64,000 bases of DNA from Sediminibacterium sp. Gen4 (lineage in GTDB: Bacteria; Bacteroidota; Bacteroidia; Chitinophagales; Chitinophagaceae): assembly GCA_013391385.1 (NCBI GenBank), contig JACBFI010000005.1:1-64000 (forward strand), given 5' to 3'. Made by a program: the position numbers and the translations under genes. The notes below the pieces were generated by a model. The model was not told the origin of the DNA. It made no database searches and was given only the letters and a program-made list of their open reading frames with translations. This document shows positions 52,894 to 61,754 of the stretch, piece after piece; the first letter of the stretch is position 1, and the number at the start of each line of letters is the position of its first letter.

Positions 52894-52932
52894 CAAAACT
52901 ATGGAAACTTTTATCGTTACCAAAGTTTCCAT
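52894..52932 (-). promoter_or_regulatory. Efflux-operon promoter overlapped by TetR operator
   Basis: On the minus strand TTG (52923-52921), 19 bases, then TAGTTTTG (52901-52894) gives a good Bacteroidota promoter. Directly over it is an inverted repeat: ATGGAAACTTT (52901-52911) and AAAGTTTCCAT (52922-52932), perfect 11-base arms. A third half-site GTTTCCAT (52870-52877) overlaps the tetR start codon. Confidence 0.85.
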
Positions 52933-53088
52933 GTGTTTTTCGAATGAATTTTGTGTTAAGCGGTGAATAAAAACGATGAATGAAATGCTTATGACAGTTA
53001 GTTTTTTAGACGGTTGAAGCACTTGTATATTGTATACAAATAGTAGATTTATTGATTTCTTAGTTACTTTACATTGAAATCCAGAGAG

Positions 53089-53730
53089 ATGAGTAATGTA
53101 GATGTAAAAAATAGCCTTCGCTTATACCTTAAAAAGTTATTGCAATACTTTTTTCAAGGATTGATCGTGCTTGCACCCATCGGCATTACACTTTGGGTGG
53201 TAGTAGGGTTGTTTCGCTGGATCGATGGATTTCTTCCCAATCTGATCAATTCTCTCTTCCCCGATCTGTTGGAAAAAGATGCAGCCGGTAATCTGAGGAG
53301 CTTACCCGGATTGGGCTTTATTGTAGTAGTTGCATTGGTTTTGTTGGTAGGATGGATCTCTTCTCTTTTTGTAGTGGGAAGATTGGTAACACTGTTAGAT
53401 ACTGTTCTCGAAAAAACACCCGGCATCAAATTCATTTATTCATCGGTTAAAGATTTTCTGGAAGCTTTTGCCGGCAATAAAAAGAAATTCGATAAACCCG
53501 TACTGGTGAATGTGGATGGAACAGATATATGGCGTATTGGATTCATTACCCAACAGTCCTCCGATGAATTTGGCTTGAAAGATCATGTAACTGTTTATGT
53601 ACCACACTCTTATGCCATTTCCGGCATCACCTATTTTGTGCCCAAAGAAAAAATCAAACCCCTACCATCCATCAGCGCCGCCGACGCCATGAAGTATACG
53701 GTGTCGGGTGGGGTGACGGAGGTGGAGTAG
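53089..53730 (+). CDS. DUF502-family membrane protein
   Basis: A 213-residue inner-membrane protein with two helices (about residues 18-42 and 73-97) and a cytosolic or periplasmic C-terminal domain. DUF502 signatures are LAPIGITLWVVVGLFRWIDG, GWISSLFVVGRL and KTPGIKFIYSSVKDFLEAF. The function is unknown in bacteria; plant homologues are LCV-like proteins. The ATG at 53089 was chosen over a TTG at 53074. A 7-bp repeat array follows. Confidence 0.92.
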   Translation: MSNVDVKNSLRLYLKKLLQYFFQGLIVLAPIGITLWVVVGLFRWIDGFLPNLINSLFPDLLEKDAAGNLRSLPGLGFIVVVALVLLVGWISSLFVVGRLVTLLDTVLEKTPGIKFIYSSVKDFLEAFAGNKKKFDKPVLVNVDGTDIWRIGFITQQSSDEFGLKDHVTVYVPHSYAISGITYFVPKEKIKPLPSISAADAMKYTVSGGVTEVE

Positions 53731-53733
53731 TGG

Positions 53734-53852
53734 GGGCTATAGGTTATAGCGTATAGTTCATGGCTTATGATTGATCAGAGATACAATATAATAACGATAA
53801 ACTATTAGCTATGAACCATTAGCTATAAACCATGAACTATATGCTACAAGCT
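53734..53852. repeat. Degenerate 7-bp repeat array (block 7, two opposed arms)
   Basis: Left arm 53734-53775 reads GGGCTAT, AGGTTAT, AGCGTAT, AGTTCAT, GGCTTAT, GATTGAT. Right arm 53797-53852 has eight units (ATAAACT, ATTAGCT, ATGAACC, ATTAGCT, ATAAACC, ATGAACT, ATATGCT, ACAAGCT). It occupies most of the gap between the DUF502 gene and serC. Confidence 0.93.
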
Positions 53853-53889
53853 CAAGACTTTCCCTACCTTGCGCATTCAAGCAATCGAC

Positions 53890-54960
53890 ATGAAGGTTCA
53901 TAATTTTAATTCGGGTCCGTCTATTTTGCCCCAAAGTGTGATGGAGCAAGCTGCACAGGCGATTCATGACTTTAATGGAACGGGTTTATCTATTCTTGAG
54001 ATCGGACATCGTACCACTCATTTTCAGGAAGTATTACAAGAAGCCATCAACAGCGTCAAGCAATTGATGGATCTGGGCGATGAACATGAAGTGTTGTTCT
54101 TACATGGTGGCGCTACTACGCAATTCATGCAAGTACCCATGAACTTACTGGATGAAAATGCAACAGCTGCTTATCATGTCAATGGTATCTGGGGTAAAAA
54201 AGCAGCCACGGAAGCGGCTTTGTTTGGTAAAGTAGAAGTAGTAGCAGACAGCGCCGACAAACAAAATACCTATATCAGTAAAGACTTTGCAGTACCTACA
54301 TCAGCGGCTTATCTGCATATTACTTCTAATAATACGGTGGAAGGAACACAGTGGCACCAATTCCCTGAAACACAAGTGCCTTTAGTGGCTGATATGAGCA
54401 GTGACATTTTTTGTAGACCTGCTGATTACAAAAGATTCGGATTGATCTATGCCGGTGCTCAAAAAAATATGGGTGCAGCAGGTGTCAATATGGTGGTAGT
54501 AAGAAAAGATCTATTAGGAAAAGTGAATAGAAAGATTCCTACCATCATGGATTATCAAAAACATATTGCTGCCGGTTCATTGATGAATACACCACCGGTA
54601 TTTGCTGTGTATGTGAGTATGCTCACTTTACGCTGGATACTTCAGGAAGGTGGATTGATAGAGATGGAGAGAAGAAATAAAGCAAAATCAGAACGCTTAT
54701 ATCAAACGGTTGATAGCATTCCTCTGTTTCGTGCAGATGTGGCTAAAGAGGACAGAAGCCTTATGAATGCTGTGTTTTTCCTGAATGACCCATCATTGGA
54801 GACAGCTTTTTTAGAAGCCTGTAAGCATGAAAATATGATTGGGGTAAAAGGCTACAGAACAGTAGGCGGAATACGCGTAAGCATGTACAATGCATTGCCA
54901 TTATCGAGTGTAGAAGCGATTTGTGAGCTCATGAAAGACTTCGCATCTAAACATGGATGA
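53890..54960 (+). CDS. serC: Phosphoserine aminotransferase
   Basis: Converts 3-phosphohydroxypyruvate to phosphoserine with glutamate, in serine (and pyridoxal phosphate) synthesis. The 356-residue length is standard. It begins with NFNSGPSILPQSVMEQA, has the LHGGATTQFMQVPMNL region and the PLP lysine in YAGAQKNMGAAGVNMV (about residue 190). The start at 53890 is used because MKVHNFNSGPS is the family opening. The rest of the pathway is not seen, unless the DUF1015 gene and genes beyond 64 kb belong to it. Confidence 0.96.
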   Translation: MKVHNFNSGPSILPQSVMEQAAQAIHDFNGTGLSILEIGHRTTHFQEVLQEAINSVKQLMDLGDEHEVLFLHGGATTQFMQVPMNLLDENATAAYHVNGIWGKKAATEAALFGKVEVVADSADKQNTYISKDFAVPTSAAYLHITSNNTVEGTQWHQFPETQVPLVADMSSDIFCRPADYKRFGLIYAGAQKNMGAAGVNMVVVRKDLLGKVNRKIPTIMDYQKHIAAGSLMNTPPVFAVYVSMLTLRWILQEGGLIEMERRNKAKSERLYQTVDSIPLFRADVAKEDRSLMNAVFFLNDPSLETAFLEACKHENMIGVKGYRTVGGIRVSMYNALPLSSVEAICELMKDFASKHG

Positions 54961-54973
54961 TTTTTATAAACGG

Positions 54974-55005
54974 TTGTGAGCGGAAATAAATTTTACCTAC
55001 TTTTG
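54974..55005 (+). promoter_or_regulatory. Promoter of the inositol-lipid operon
   Basis: TTG (54974-54976), 21 bases, then TACTTTTG (54998-55005): a close match to the Bacteroidota promoter, 25 bases before the TetR start. Confidence 0.7.
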
Positions 55006-55026
55006 GACCGAAAAACGATTTTGGTC
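55006..55026. promoter_or_regulatory. Probable TetR operator
   Basis: A 21-base imperfect palindrome with ends GACC (55006-55009) and GGTC (55023-55026), with AAA/TTT inside, directly after the -7 element and just before the TetR start. Position suggests autoregulation. Confidence 0.6.
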
Positions 55027-55030
55027 GAAA

Positions 55031-55627
55031 ATGATAATTACGCAGAAAGAAGAGATCGTTAAAGACGACATCCTGAAAGAGGCGCAAAAGTTATTCCAAC
55101 AATTTGGTCTGAAGAAAACCACCATGGAAGACATTGCCCGATCTATGGGCAAAGGCAAAAGCACCTTATATTATTACTATTGCAGTAAGGAACAGATATT
55201 TGATGCCGTCATTAGTAAAGAAATGACGGAGGTCTTTAATGAGGCAAAGGATGCAGCTGAAAAAGCACATTCTGCTGAAGACAAGCTCAGGGTCTTCACC
55301 ATTACTAAGATCAAAGCTCTTCAGAAAAAATCCAATTTATATAGAGTGGTACGCGGAGAAATGCAGGAAAACAATCGCTGCATGAAACACGTACATAGAG
55401 AGTATGACCAGCAGGAAATAAAGTTGGTAAAGAATATTCTAAGCTTTGGTATTAAAACAGGGGAGTTCAGTAGTGCAATAAAAAAAGACCTGGATATCTT
55501 ACCATCTGTAGTGGTGAGTTCTTTGCGCGGACTGGAATTTGACTTGTTTGCAGGTAATAAATACCCAAAACTGGAAACAAGAATTGATTCGATTGTGAGT
55601 ATTATGGTAAAAGGAATTAAAAAATAA
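55031..55627 (+). CDS. TetR/AcrR-family regulator of the inositol-lipid operon
   Basis: A 198-residue regulator with an N-terminal HTH: FQQFGLKKTTMEDIARSMGK, then GKSTLYYYYCSKEQIFDAV (about residues 23-61). The C-terminal domain is helical with no recognisable ligand site. It is the first gene of the cluster and is followed 73 bases later by ino1. Its operator-like palindrome lies in its own leader. The ligand could be a lipid or fatty acid, but this is inference. Confidence 0.92.
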   Translation: MIITQKEEIVKDDILKEAQKLFQQFGLKKTTMEDIARSMGKGKSTLYYYYCSKEQIFDAVISKEMTEVFNEAKDAAEKAHSAEDKLRVFTITKIKALQKKSNLYRVVRGEMQENNRCMKHVHREYDQQEIKLVKNILSFGIKTGEFSSAIKKDLDILPSVVVSSLRGLEFDLFAGNKYPKLETRIDSIVSIMVKGIKK

Positions 55628-55646
55628 AATAAAAAAACGTTTTATA

Positions 55647-55667
55647 CGTCTCGCCTCAGGCGAGACG
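55647..55667 (+). other. Leader hairpin before ino1
   Basis: CGTCTCGCCT (55647-55656) and AGGCGAGACG (55658-55667), a perfect 10-bp stem in the 73-base gap between the TetR and inositol-phosphate synthase genes. No T-run follows, so it is more likely an RNA-stability or processing element, or a repeat. Confidence 0.65.
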
Positions 55668-55700
55668 ATCATTTACAACAACAGAGAAAATCTACTAAAC

Positions 55701-57026
55701 ATGAAAGAACAAATCCAACCTGCAAATGGCAAACTGGGTATCCTTCTTCCCGGATTGGGAGCTGTGGCTACTACTGTTATTGCAGGTGTTGTGGCTGTGA
55801 ACAAAGGCCTTGCTGAACCTATTGGAGCACTTACGCAAATGGGCAATATCCGTTTGGGAAAAAGAACAGAAAATCGTTACCCTCTCATCAAAGATTTTGT
55901 GCCTTTGGCACCATTGCAGGATGTGGTATTCGGTGGATGGGATGTTTATAGCGATAATGTATATGAAGCAGCCATGAATGCGAAAGTATTGGAAGCCTCA
56001 TTGCTCAATGCTATCAAACCAGAACTGGAAGCCATCAAGCCCATGAAGGCTGTTTTTGATAAATCTTATGTGAAGAATCTGGATGGCACACATATTAAAC
56101 AAGCAGCTACCAAATGGGATCTTGCGAATGAAGTGATCAACGATATCGAAAACTTTAAAACAGCCAATGGTTGTGATCGCGTAGTAATTGTTTGGTGCGG
56201 ATCTACCGAAAAATATATTGAACAATCAGCCGTTCATGAAACGATTGAATCATTTGAAGCCGGATTGAAAAACAATGATCCTGCTATCTCGCCAAGTATG
56301 ATCTATGCATATGCAGCGATCAAAATTGGCGTTCCTTATGCAAATGGAGCACCTAATCTGACCTGCGATATTCCTGCATTGATTGAATTATCAAAAGAAA
56401 CCAATACACCAATTGGTGGTAAGGATTTTAAGACCGGACAAACCTTAATGAAAACCATACTGGCACCGGGTTTACATGCACGTGCACTGGGTGTTCGTGG
56501 ATGGTTCTCTACCAATATCCTGGGTAACAGAGATGGTTTGGTATTGGATGATCCGGATAATTTCAAAACAAAAGAAGTTTCTAAGTTGAGTGTACTGGAA
56601 GATATTCTTCAGCCAGACATCAATCCGAAATTATATGGTGATCTGTATCACAAAGTTCGTATCAACTATTATCCGCCACATGGTGATAATAAAGAGAGCT
56701 GGGATAACATCGACATCTTTGGTTGGCTGGGATACTCCATGCAGATCAAGATCAACTTCTTATGTCGTGACTCTATTTTAGCTGCACCGATTGTATTGGA
56801 TCTTGCCATCTTTATGGATTTGGCTAAGCGTGCCAATATGAGTGGTATTCAGGAGTGGTTATCTTTTTACTTTAAGTCGCCACAAACTGCACCCGGATTA
56901 AGACCGGAGCATGATATTTTCAAACAACTCATCAAGTTGCAGAATACACTGCGTCATATGATGGGTGAAGATTTGATCACTCACCTGGGTCTGGATTATT
57001 ATCAGGATCTGGTGGAAGCATTGTAA
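55701..57026 (+). CDS. ino1: myo-Inositol-1-phosphate synthase
   Basis: Cyclises glucose 6-phosphate to inositol 1-phosphate with NAD, the first step of inositol lipid synthesis. The 441-residue protein has the NAD-binding GILLPGLGAVATTVIAGV near residue 13, VVIVWCGSTEKY, SPSMIYAYAAIKIGVPYANG, GGKDFKTGQTLMKTILAPG (about 232-250), and the C-terminal NYYPPHGDNKESWDNID. All are conserved in the family. Its last base is shared with the next gene's start (TAATG), so translation is coupled. Confidence 0.96.
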   Translation: MKEQIQPANGKLGILLPGLGAVATTVIAGVVAVNKGLAEPIGALTQMGNIRLGKRTENRYPLIKDFVPLAPLQDVVFGGWDVYSDNVYEAAMNAKVLEASLLNAIKPELEAIKPMKAVFDKSYVKNLDGTHIKQAATKWDLANEVINDIENFKTANGCDRVVIVWCGSTEKYIEQSAVHETIESFEAGLKNNDPAISPSMIYAYAAIKIGVPYANGAPNLTCDIPALIELSKETNTPIGGKDFKTGQTLMKTILAPGLHARALGVRGWFSTNILGNRDGLVLDDPDNFKTKEVSKLSVLEDILQPDINPKLYGDLYHKVRINYYPPHGDNKESWDNIDIFGWLGYSMQIKINFLCRDSILAAPIVLDLAIFMDLAKRANMSGIQEWLSFYFKSPQTAPGLRPEHDIFKQLIKLQNTLRHMMGEDLITHLGLDYYQDLVEAL

Positions 57027-57475
57027 TGAAAGTAAAAAAATTAATAGCCAGCTGTCTGGGTATCGGGTATATCAAAGGAGGCGGAACAATCGCAGCTTTA
57101 CTCTGTTGTATTCCGTGGTATTTCGCTCAGACAGTTGGTTCTTTTCAAACGATTGCATGTGTAGTAACTGTTGTCGTTACTGCATTGGGAGTGTGGGCTG
57201 CTACCGGTGTTGAAAAAGACTGGGGGAAAGATAGCAGCAGAGTGGTAATTGATGAAGCAGCAGGAATGATGATCTCACTGCTGTTTGTACCGGTTACCTT
57301 GAGTTATGTGGCAACGGGTTTTATTTTATTTCGATTACTGGATATTACCAAACCACTGCTGATCAGAAAGACAGAATCACTCCCTGGTGGATGGGGTGTG
57401 ATGATGGATGATATGATAGCCGGATTATATACCAACGTACTGTTACACACAATTATGTGGTTAAATGTTTTTTGA
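57026..57475 (+). CDS. PgpA-like phosphatase
   Basis: A 149-residue membrane protein of the phosphatidylglycerophosphatase A family. It has the diagnostic GTIAALLCCIPWYF opening, RVVIDEAAGMMISLL (about residues 72-86) and DDMIAGLYTN near the end, with about four helices. In the inositol-lipid cluster its likely substrate is phosphatidylinositol phosphate, which it would dephosphorylate to phosphatidylinositol. That role is known for the Bacteroides homologue in an equivalent cluster and inferred here from context. Confidence 0.88.
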   Translation: MKVKKLIASCLGIGYIKGGGTIAALLCCIPWYFAQTVGSFQTIACVVTVVVTALGVWAATGVEKDWGKDSSRVVIDEAAGMMISLLFVPVTLSYVATGFILFRLLDITKPLLIRKTESLPGGWGVMMDDMIAGLYTNVLLHTIMWLNVF

Positions 57476-57478
57476 CCG

Positions 57479-57853
57479 ATGGTTACTTTTGTAAAAGCAC
57501 AAGCTGCCTCATTAGCGGCTACCATAGTTGATTTTTCTGTCTTTATTCTATTGACAGAGTGGTTTAACTGTTGGTACCTGGCAGCTAGTATTACCGGAAC
57601 CATCTCAGGAGGCGTTACCAATTTTTTACTGGGTCGTGTATGGGTATTCGATGCAATGCAGGGCAAAATCCCAAGGCAAGCATTGAAATACGTATTGGTA
57701 TGGATCGGTAATCTATTATTGGTATCAGGAGGCGTGTTTGTGGTTACAGAATATGCACGAATTACTCCCCTCGCATCAAAGATCATTGTATCACTAATTG
57801 TAGGGTTTACCTATAATTATTTGTTACAAAAAAAATTCGTGTTCAAATCATAA
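57479..57853 (+). CDS. GtrA-family membrane protein
   Basis: A 124-residue protein with four hydrophobic segments, matching GtrA: FVKAQAASLAATIVDFSVFIL at the start, GGVTNFLLGRVWVF (about residues 43-56) and FTYNYLLQKKFVF at the end. GtrA proteins help move lipid-linked sugars or act in envelope glycan assembly. In this operon it may flip or handle an inositol lipid intermediate, an inference from gene order only. It begins three bases after the phosphatase gene. Confidence 0.88.
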   Translation: MVTFVKAQAASLAATIVDFSVFILLTEWFNCWYLAASITGTISGGVTNFLLGRVWVFDAMQGKIPRQALKYVLVWIGNLLLVSGGVFVVTEYARITPLASKIIVSLIVGFTYNYLLQKKFVFKS

Positions 57854-57858
57854 CAAAA

Positions 57859-60411
57859 ATGAAAACTAAAAGCGGCGTTGTAAAATGGGGGCTTCTGGCT
57901 TTATTCATCCTGACAGGCTTTGTTCAAAGCATGGCACAAACGGTAGTGAAAGGGAAGATCGTTGACGCATTCAGCAAAGAACCATTACAATATGTAAGTG
58001 TGGTATTCAAGGGCGGACGTGGTACTGTTACAGACAGCCTGGGTCAGTATACTTTACGTTCATCAGGGAATATTTCAGTGATCCTTATTTCTTATGTAGG
58101 ATATAAAACCATTCAGCGTGATATCGTTGTAGGAAAAGAACAAAACATTGATTTTGAATTAGAGACAGATCCAAAAGCTGTATACAATGTAACGGTGTCT
58201 ACCAACAAAAGAGCTAAATACAGAAATAAAAATAATCCTGCTGTAGACCTCATTAGAAGAGTAATTGATAATAAGCCACTCAATCGTCCGGAGAAATATG
58301 ATTATGTAGAATATGATCAGTACGAAAAACTGGAAGTATCATTGAGTAGTGTTCCGGAAAAACTGGCCAATAATAGAATGTTACGCAAGTACCAGTTTTT
58401 GTTTGAGAATGTAGACTCTACCAAACTTCAGGGAAAAACATTATTGCCTGTTTATCTCGAAGAAAAATTGGCGCAAAAATATTACCGCAAAAATCCCGAG
58501 AAGACCAAGACCATTGTTCGGGGAGAGAAAAGAGTGAACTATGGTGAGTATATCGATAATGATGGTGTTAGCTCTTATCTGAATCGACTGATCATGGATA
58601 TTGACATCTATGATAACAATATTCCATTGTTCACTTATCAGTTTTTGAGTCCGATTGCAGATCTCGCCCCCACTTTTTACATGTACTATATCCGTGATAC
58701 CATTACGGACGAAACAGGGAATAAACTGATCAAAATGTATTTCACTCCAAGAAATACCAATGATCTGTTATTCCGTGGTAATATGTTTATTACACTGGAT
58801 GGAAACTATGCGGTACAAAAACTGGATATGTTCCTGAGTAGGAATGTGAACCTGAACTTTGTACGTGAATTACGTGTTGATCTCGACTTTGAAAAAAATC
58901 CTGATGGCCGTTACCACTTAAGTAAAAGTAATGTAATGGCAGAAGCCGCTGTTACCAAGGGATCTAGCGGAGGTTTCTTTGGCGAGCGAACGGTTTCTTT
59001 TAAAAACTATAAGATCAATGAAGCCAAGCCGGATAGTGTCTATGATGGTCCTGCAACCGTAAAACTGGAAAAAGTTGATAAACTTCCTGATGCTTTCTGG
59101 CAACAAAACAGACATGATACACTTACGGCAACAGAATCAAAAGTGTATTCCAATATCGATAGTTTGGAAAAAATGCCTTCTTTCAGAAGAACACTGGCAT
59201 TTGCTACTTTCTTATTAGCAGGATATACTTCTTTTGGTCCTTTTGAAATGGGTCCCGCTGCAGCATTTTATGGGTTTAATCCGGTAGAAGGCTTTAAACT
59301 AAGACTGGGAGGAAGAACAACCCCTAAACTCAGCAAACGGATTTATTTCGAAACCTATGGTGCTTATGGATTCAAAGATGAGAGATGGAAGTATTTCTTA
59401 AGCACTACCTATTCTTTGAACAATAAATCGATTTATACTTTCCCGTTGAAATTTATCAGAGCCAGTTATCAGCACGATACAAAAATTCCGGGTCAGGAAT
59501 TGCAGTTTGTGCAGGAAGACAATTTCTTTCTATCATTTAAACGTGGCTTGAATGATAAGTGGATCTATAACGATATTTTCAAACTGGAATATGTACATGA
59601 ATTTCAAAACAGATTGTCTTATACATTAGGTTTCAGAAATTGGCGTCATACTCCAGCGGGATCTATTGTGTACAATAAATTCAATAATGGTGTTCTTCAA
59701 AACATTGCTTCGATCAATACCAGTGAAATATCTGCACAAGTTCGTTGGGCTCCTAAAGAACAGTTTTATCAGGGTAAGGTATACAGAATTCCTATCATCA
59801 ATAAATATCCCATTTTCACTTTACGGTATACAGCAGGTGTGAAAGGATTATTCAATAGCGAGTACAATTATCAGAACATCAATCTGCGTGTAGAGAAACG
59901 TGTATTCATGTCGCAGTTAGGCTATAGTGATATGGTACTTGAGGGTGGTTATACATTTGGTTCTGCGCCTTATCCTCTATTAACCATTCATCGTGCCAAC
60001 CAAACCTATGCGTATCAGTTGAACTCTTATAATCTAATGAACTTTCAGGAGTTTGTGAGCGACCAGTTTGCTGCATTGTCTATTGATCATCATTTCAATG
60101 GTCTGATCTTTAATCGTATTCCATTGTTACGTAAACTAAAGTTGAGAGAATTGTTGACGATGAAAGTAATTTATGGCGGCATCAGAGATGAGAACAATCC
60201 GGATAAAAACCCTGATTTAATCAAGTTCCCTGAATTGAACGGTCAGACAACAACTTTTTCCTTGAATAGGAAACCTTATATTGAAGGAAGTGTGGGTGTA
60301 GGAAATATCTTTAAAATTTTTAGAGTAGATCTGGTGAGAAGGTTTAACTATAAAGAAAACCCGAATATCAGCACCTGGGGTGTGAGAGCGCGTTTTAAAT
60401 TTGATTTTTGA
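57859..60411 (+). CDS. DUF5686 outer-membrane protein with regulatory-like domain
   Basis: An 850-residue exported protein. Signal peptide to about residue 26 (ending SMAQ), then a carboxypeptidase regulatory-like beta-sandwich (about 27-115: VVKGKIVDAFSKEPLQYVSV), then the long DUF5686 region. The C-terminal third is rich in alternating aromatic strands and ends in FKFDF, consistent with an outer-membrane barrel. No function is known for the family. It is an unexpected member of a lipid operon, with only 5 bases separating it from gtrA. Confidence 0.9.
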   Translation: MKTKSGVVKWGLLALFILTGFVQSMAQTVVKGKIVDAFSKEPLQYVSVVFKGGRGTVTDSLGQYTLRSSGNISVILISYVGYKTIQRDIVVGKEQNIDFELETDPKAVYNVTVSTNKRAKYRNKNNPAVDLIRRVIDNKPLNRPEKYDYVEYDQYEKLEVSLSSVPEKLANNRMLRKYQFLFENVDSTKLQGKTLLPVYLEEKLAQKYYRKNPEKTKTIVRGEKRVNYGEYIDNDGVSSYLNRLIMDIDIYDNNIPLFTYQFLSPIADLAPTFYMYYIRDTITDETGNKLIKMYFTPRNTNDLLFRGNMFITLDGNYAVQKLDMFLSRNVNLNFVRELRVDLDFEKNPDGRYHLSKSNVMAEAAVTKGSSGGFFGERTVSFKNYKINEAKPDSVYDGPATVKLEKVDKLPDAFWQQNRHDTLTATESKVYSNIDSLEKMPSFRRTLAFATFLLAGYTSFGPFEMGPAAAFYGFNPVEGFKLRLGGRTTPKLSKRIYFETYGAYGFKDERWKYFLSTTYSLNNKSIYTFPLKFIRASYQHDTKIPGQELQFVQEDNFFLSFKRGLNDKWIYNDIFKLEYVHEFQNRLSYTLGFRNWRHTPAGSIVYNKFNNGVLQNIASINTSEISAQVRWAPKEQFYQGKVYRIPIINKYPIFTLRYTAGVKGLFNSEYNYQNINLRVEKRVFMSQLGYSDMVLEGGYTFGSAPYPLLTIHRANQTYAYQLNSYNLMNFQEFVSDQFAALSIDHHFNGLIFNRIPLLRKLKLRELLTMKVIYGGIRDENNPDKNPDLIKFPELNGQTTTFSLNRKPYIEGSVGVGNIFKIFRVDLVRRFNYKENPNISTWGVRARFKFDF

Positions 60412-60442
60412 TTCTATTATTTTGTATAGCAGTTAACGGTAC

Positions 60443-61753
60443 ATGGAAAAACTACCCTTGAGAATACAATTACAGAAAGCCATTTATGTGGTCATCGATC
60501 CTTTTGTAAAAGGATTGATCAAGATCGGATTAACCCCTAATATGGTTACCATGATAGGGTTTGTTCTGAATATCGGAGTTGCCATCATTTTTGTAGAAGG
60601 AGGGGAAAGAGGTCATCGCGGTGATCTCTCCTATGTTGGATGGGCGGGTGCTTTAATTCTGTTTGCAGGCTTATTTGATATGTTAGATGGTCAGGTGGCG
60701 CGCTTGGGAAATATGAGTTCTTCGTTTGGCGCTTTGTTCGACTCGGTATTGGATAGATACAGTGAGTTGATTATGTTCCTCGGCATTTGTTACTATCTCA
60801 TTGCACATCATTATTTTCTGAGTTCTTTATTTGCGTTTATTGCCATGATCGGCTCTATGATGGTAAGTTATACCAGAGCCAGAGCTGAAGGATTGGGAAT
60901 AGAGTGTAAAGATGGACTCATGCAAAGACCGGAAAGAGTGGTTACGATTGGCGTATCTGCCATTGCTTGTGGTATTGTTGGAGAATCTATCGGTGGTGAT
61001 TGGAAATGGTATGTAAGTGGAATTCGGTTTCATGTATTAGAGACCATGTCCATTTTTACTTTACCACTTACATTAATGGCAGTATTGACCAATATCACGG
61101 CAATTAATCGCTTAAGAGGATCAAAAAAGGCGTTGGATTTGAAAGATGAACAAATGAAACAATCGAAATCGGGAATTTTACCATCAGTAATTATCGGGTT
61201 ACTGATTAGTTTGACAGCAGTACCGGCAATGGCGCAGAAAGAGGTAAGTGCGCTGCAAGTAACAAAATCAGCAATAGAACCGCAGGATACATTTCCGGTT
61301 CCTAAAACCAATAATAAACAACTGTTTTATTTACAGAGAACTGCGAATACCAATACCATTGTATGCGAGCTCAACTATGATAAAAATGGGTTGTTGGATG
61401 TATCTGATCCGGTACATGTTTATTGGATACGTTATACAGAAGGGGGTGTAAAAAAGGAACTTTCCTATATACAACGTGTCTTTGCTTATGGTATCAAATC
61501 TCAGATGCTGGAGAAAGATTCTTATAAACTTCATTTTGTTTCCTATAAAAAGAAACCGCTGTACCTGATGCGCTCACAGAAAGACAACCAATACAAAGTA
61601 TATGCCACCATCAATAACCAACAGGCAGTACTGAACAGGATATTCATTAAAGTAGATGGAGGAACTTTTTGGTCGCCCAATGTAGTGTATATGGAAATGA
61701 AAGGAGTAGATGAATATACGGGAAAAGAACTCATGCAACGCTTCAAACCCTGA
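60443..61753 (+). CDS. CDP-alcohol phosphatidyltransferase fused to DUF4833
   Basis: A 436-residue protein. Residues 1-235 are a CDP-alcohol phosphatidyltransferase with about six helices and the full catalytic signature Asp79-x2-Asp82-Gly83-x2-Ala86-Arg87-x8-Gly96-x3-Asp100-x3-Asp104. In this operon it is the likely phosphatidylinositol-phosphate synthase. Residues about 238-265 look like a complete signal peptide (MKQSKSGILP... ending AMAQ). The rest (about 290-436) matches DUF4833. The second part could be tethered in the periplasm or made separately from an internal ATG at 61154. Confidence 0.93.
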   Translation: MEKLPLRIQLQKAIYVVIDPFVKGLIKIGLTPNMVTMIGFVLNIGVAIIFVEGGERGHRGDLSYVGWAGALILFAGLFDMLDGQVARLGNMSSSFGALFDSVLDRYSELIMFLGICYYLIAHHYFLSSLFAFIAMIGSMMVSYTRARAEGLGIECKDGLMQRPERVVTIGVSAIACGIVGESIGGDWKWYVSGIRFHVLETMSIFTLPLTLMAVLTNITAINRLRGSKKALDLKDEQMKQSKSGILPSVIIGLLISLTAVPAMAQKEVSALQVTKSAIEPQDTFPVPKTNNKQLFYLQRTANTNTIVCELNYDKNGLLDVSDPVHVYWIRYTEGGVKKELSYIQRVFAYGIKSQMLEKDSYKLHFVSYKKKPLYLMRSQKDNQYKVYATINNQQAVLNRIFIKVDGGTFWSPNVVYMEMKGVDEYTGKELMQRFKP

Positions 61754-61754
61754 T

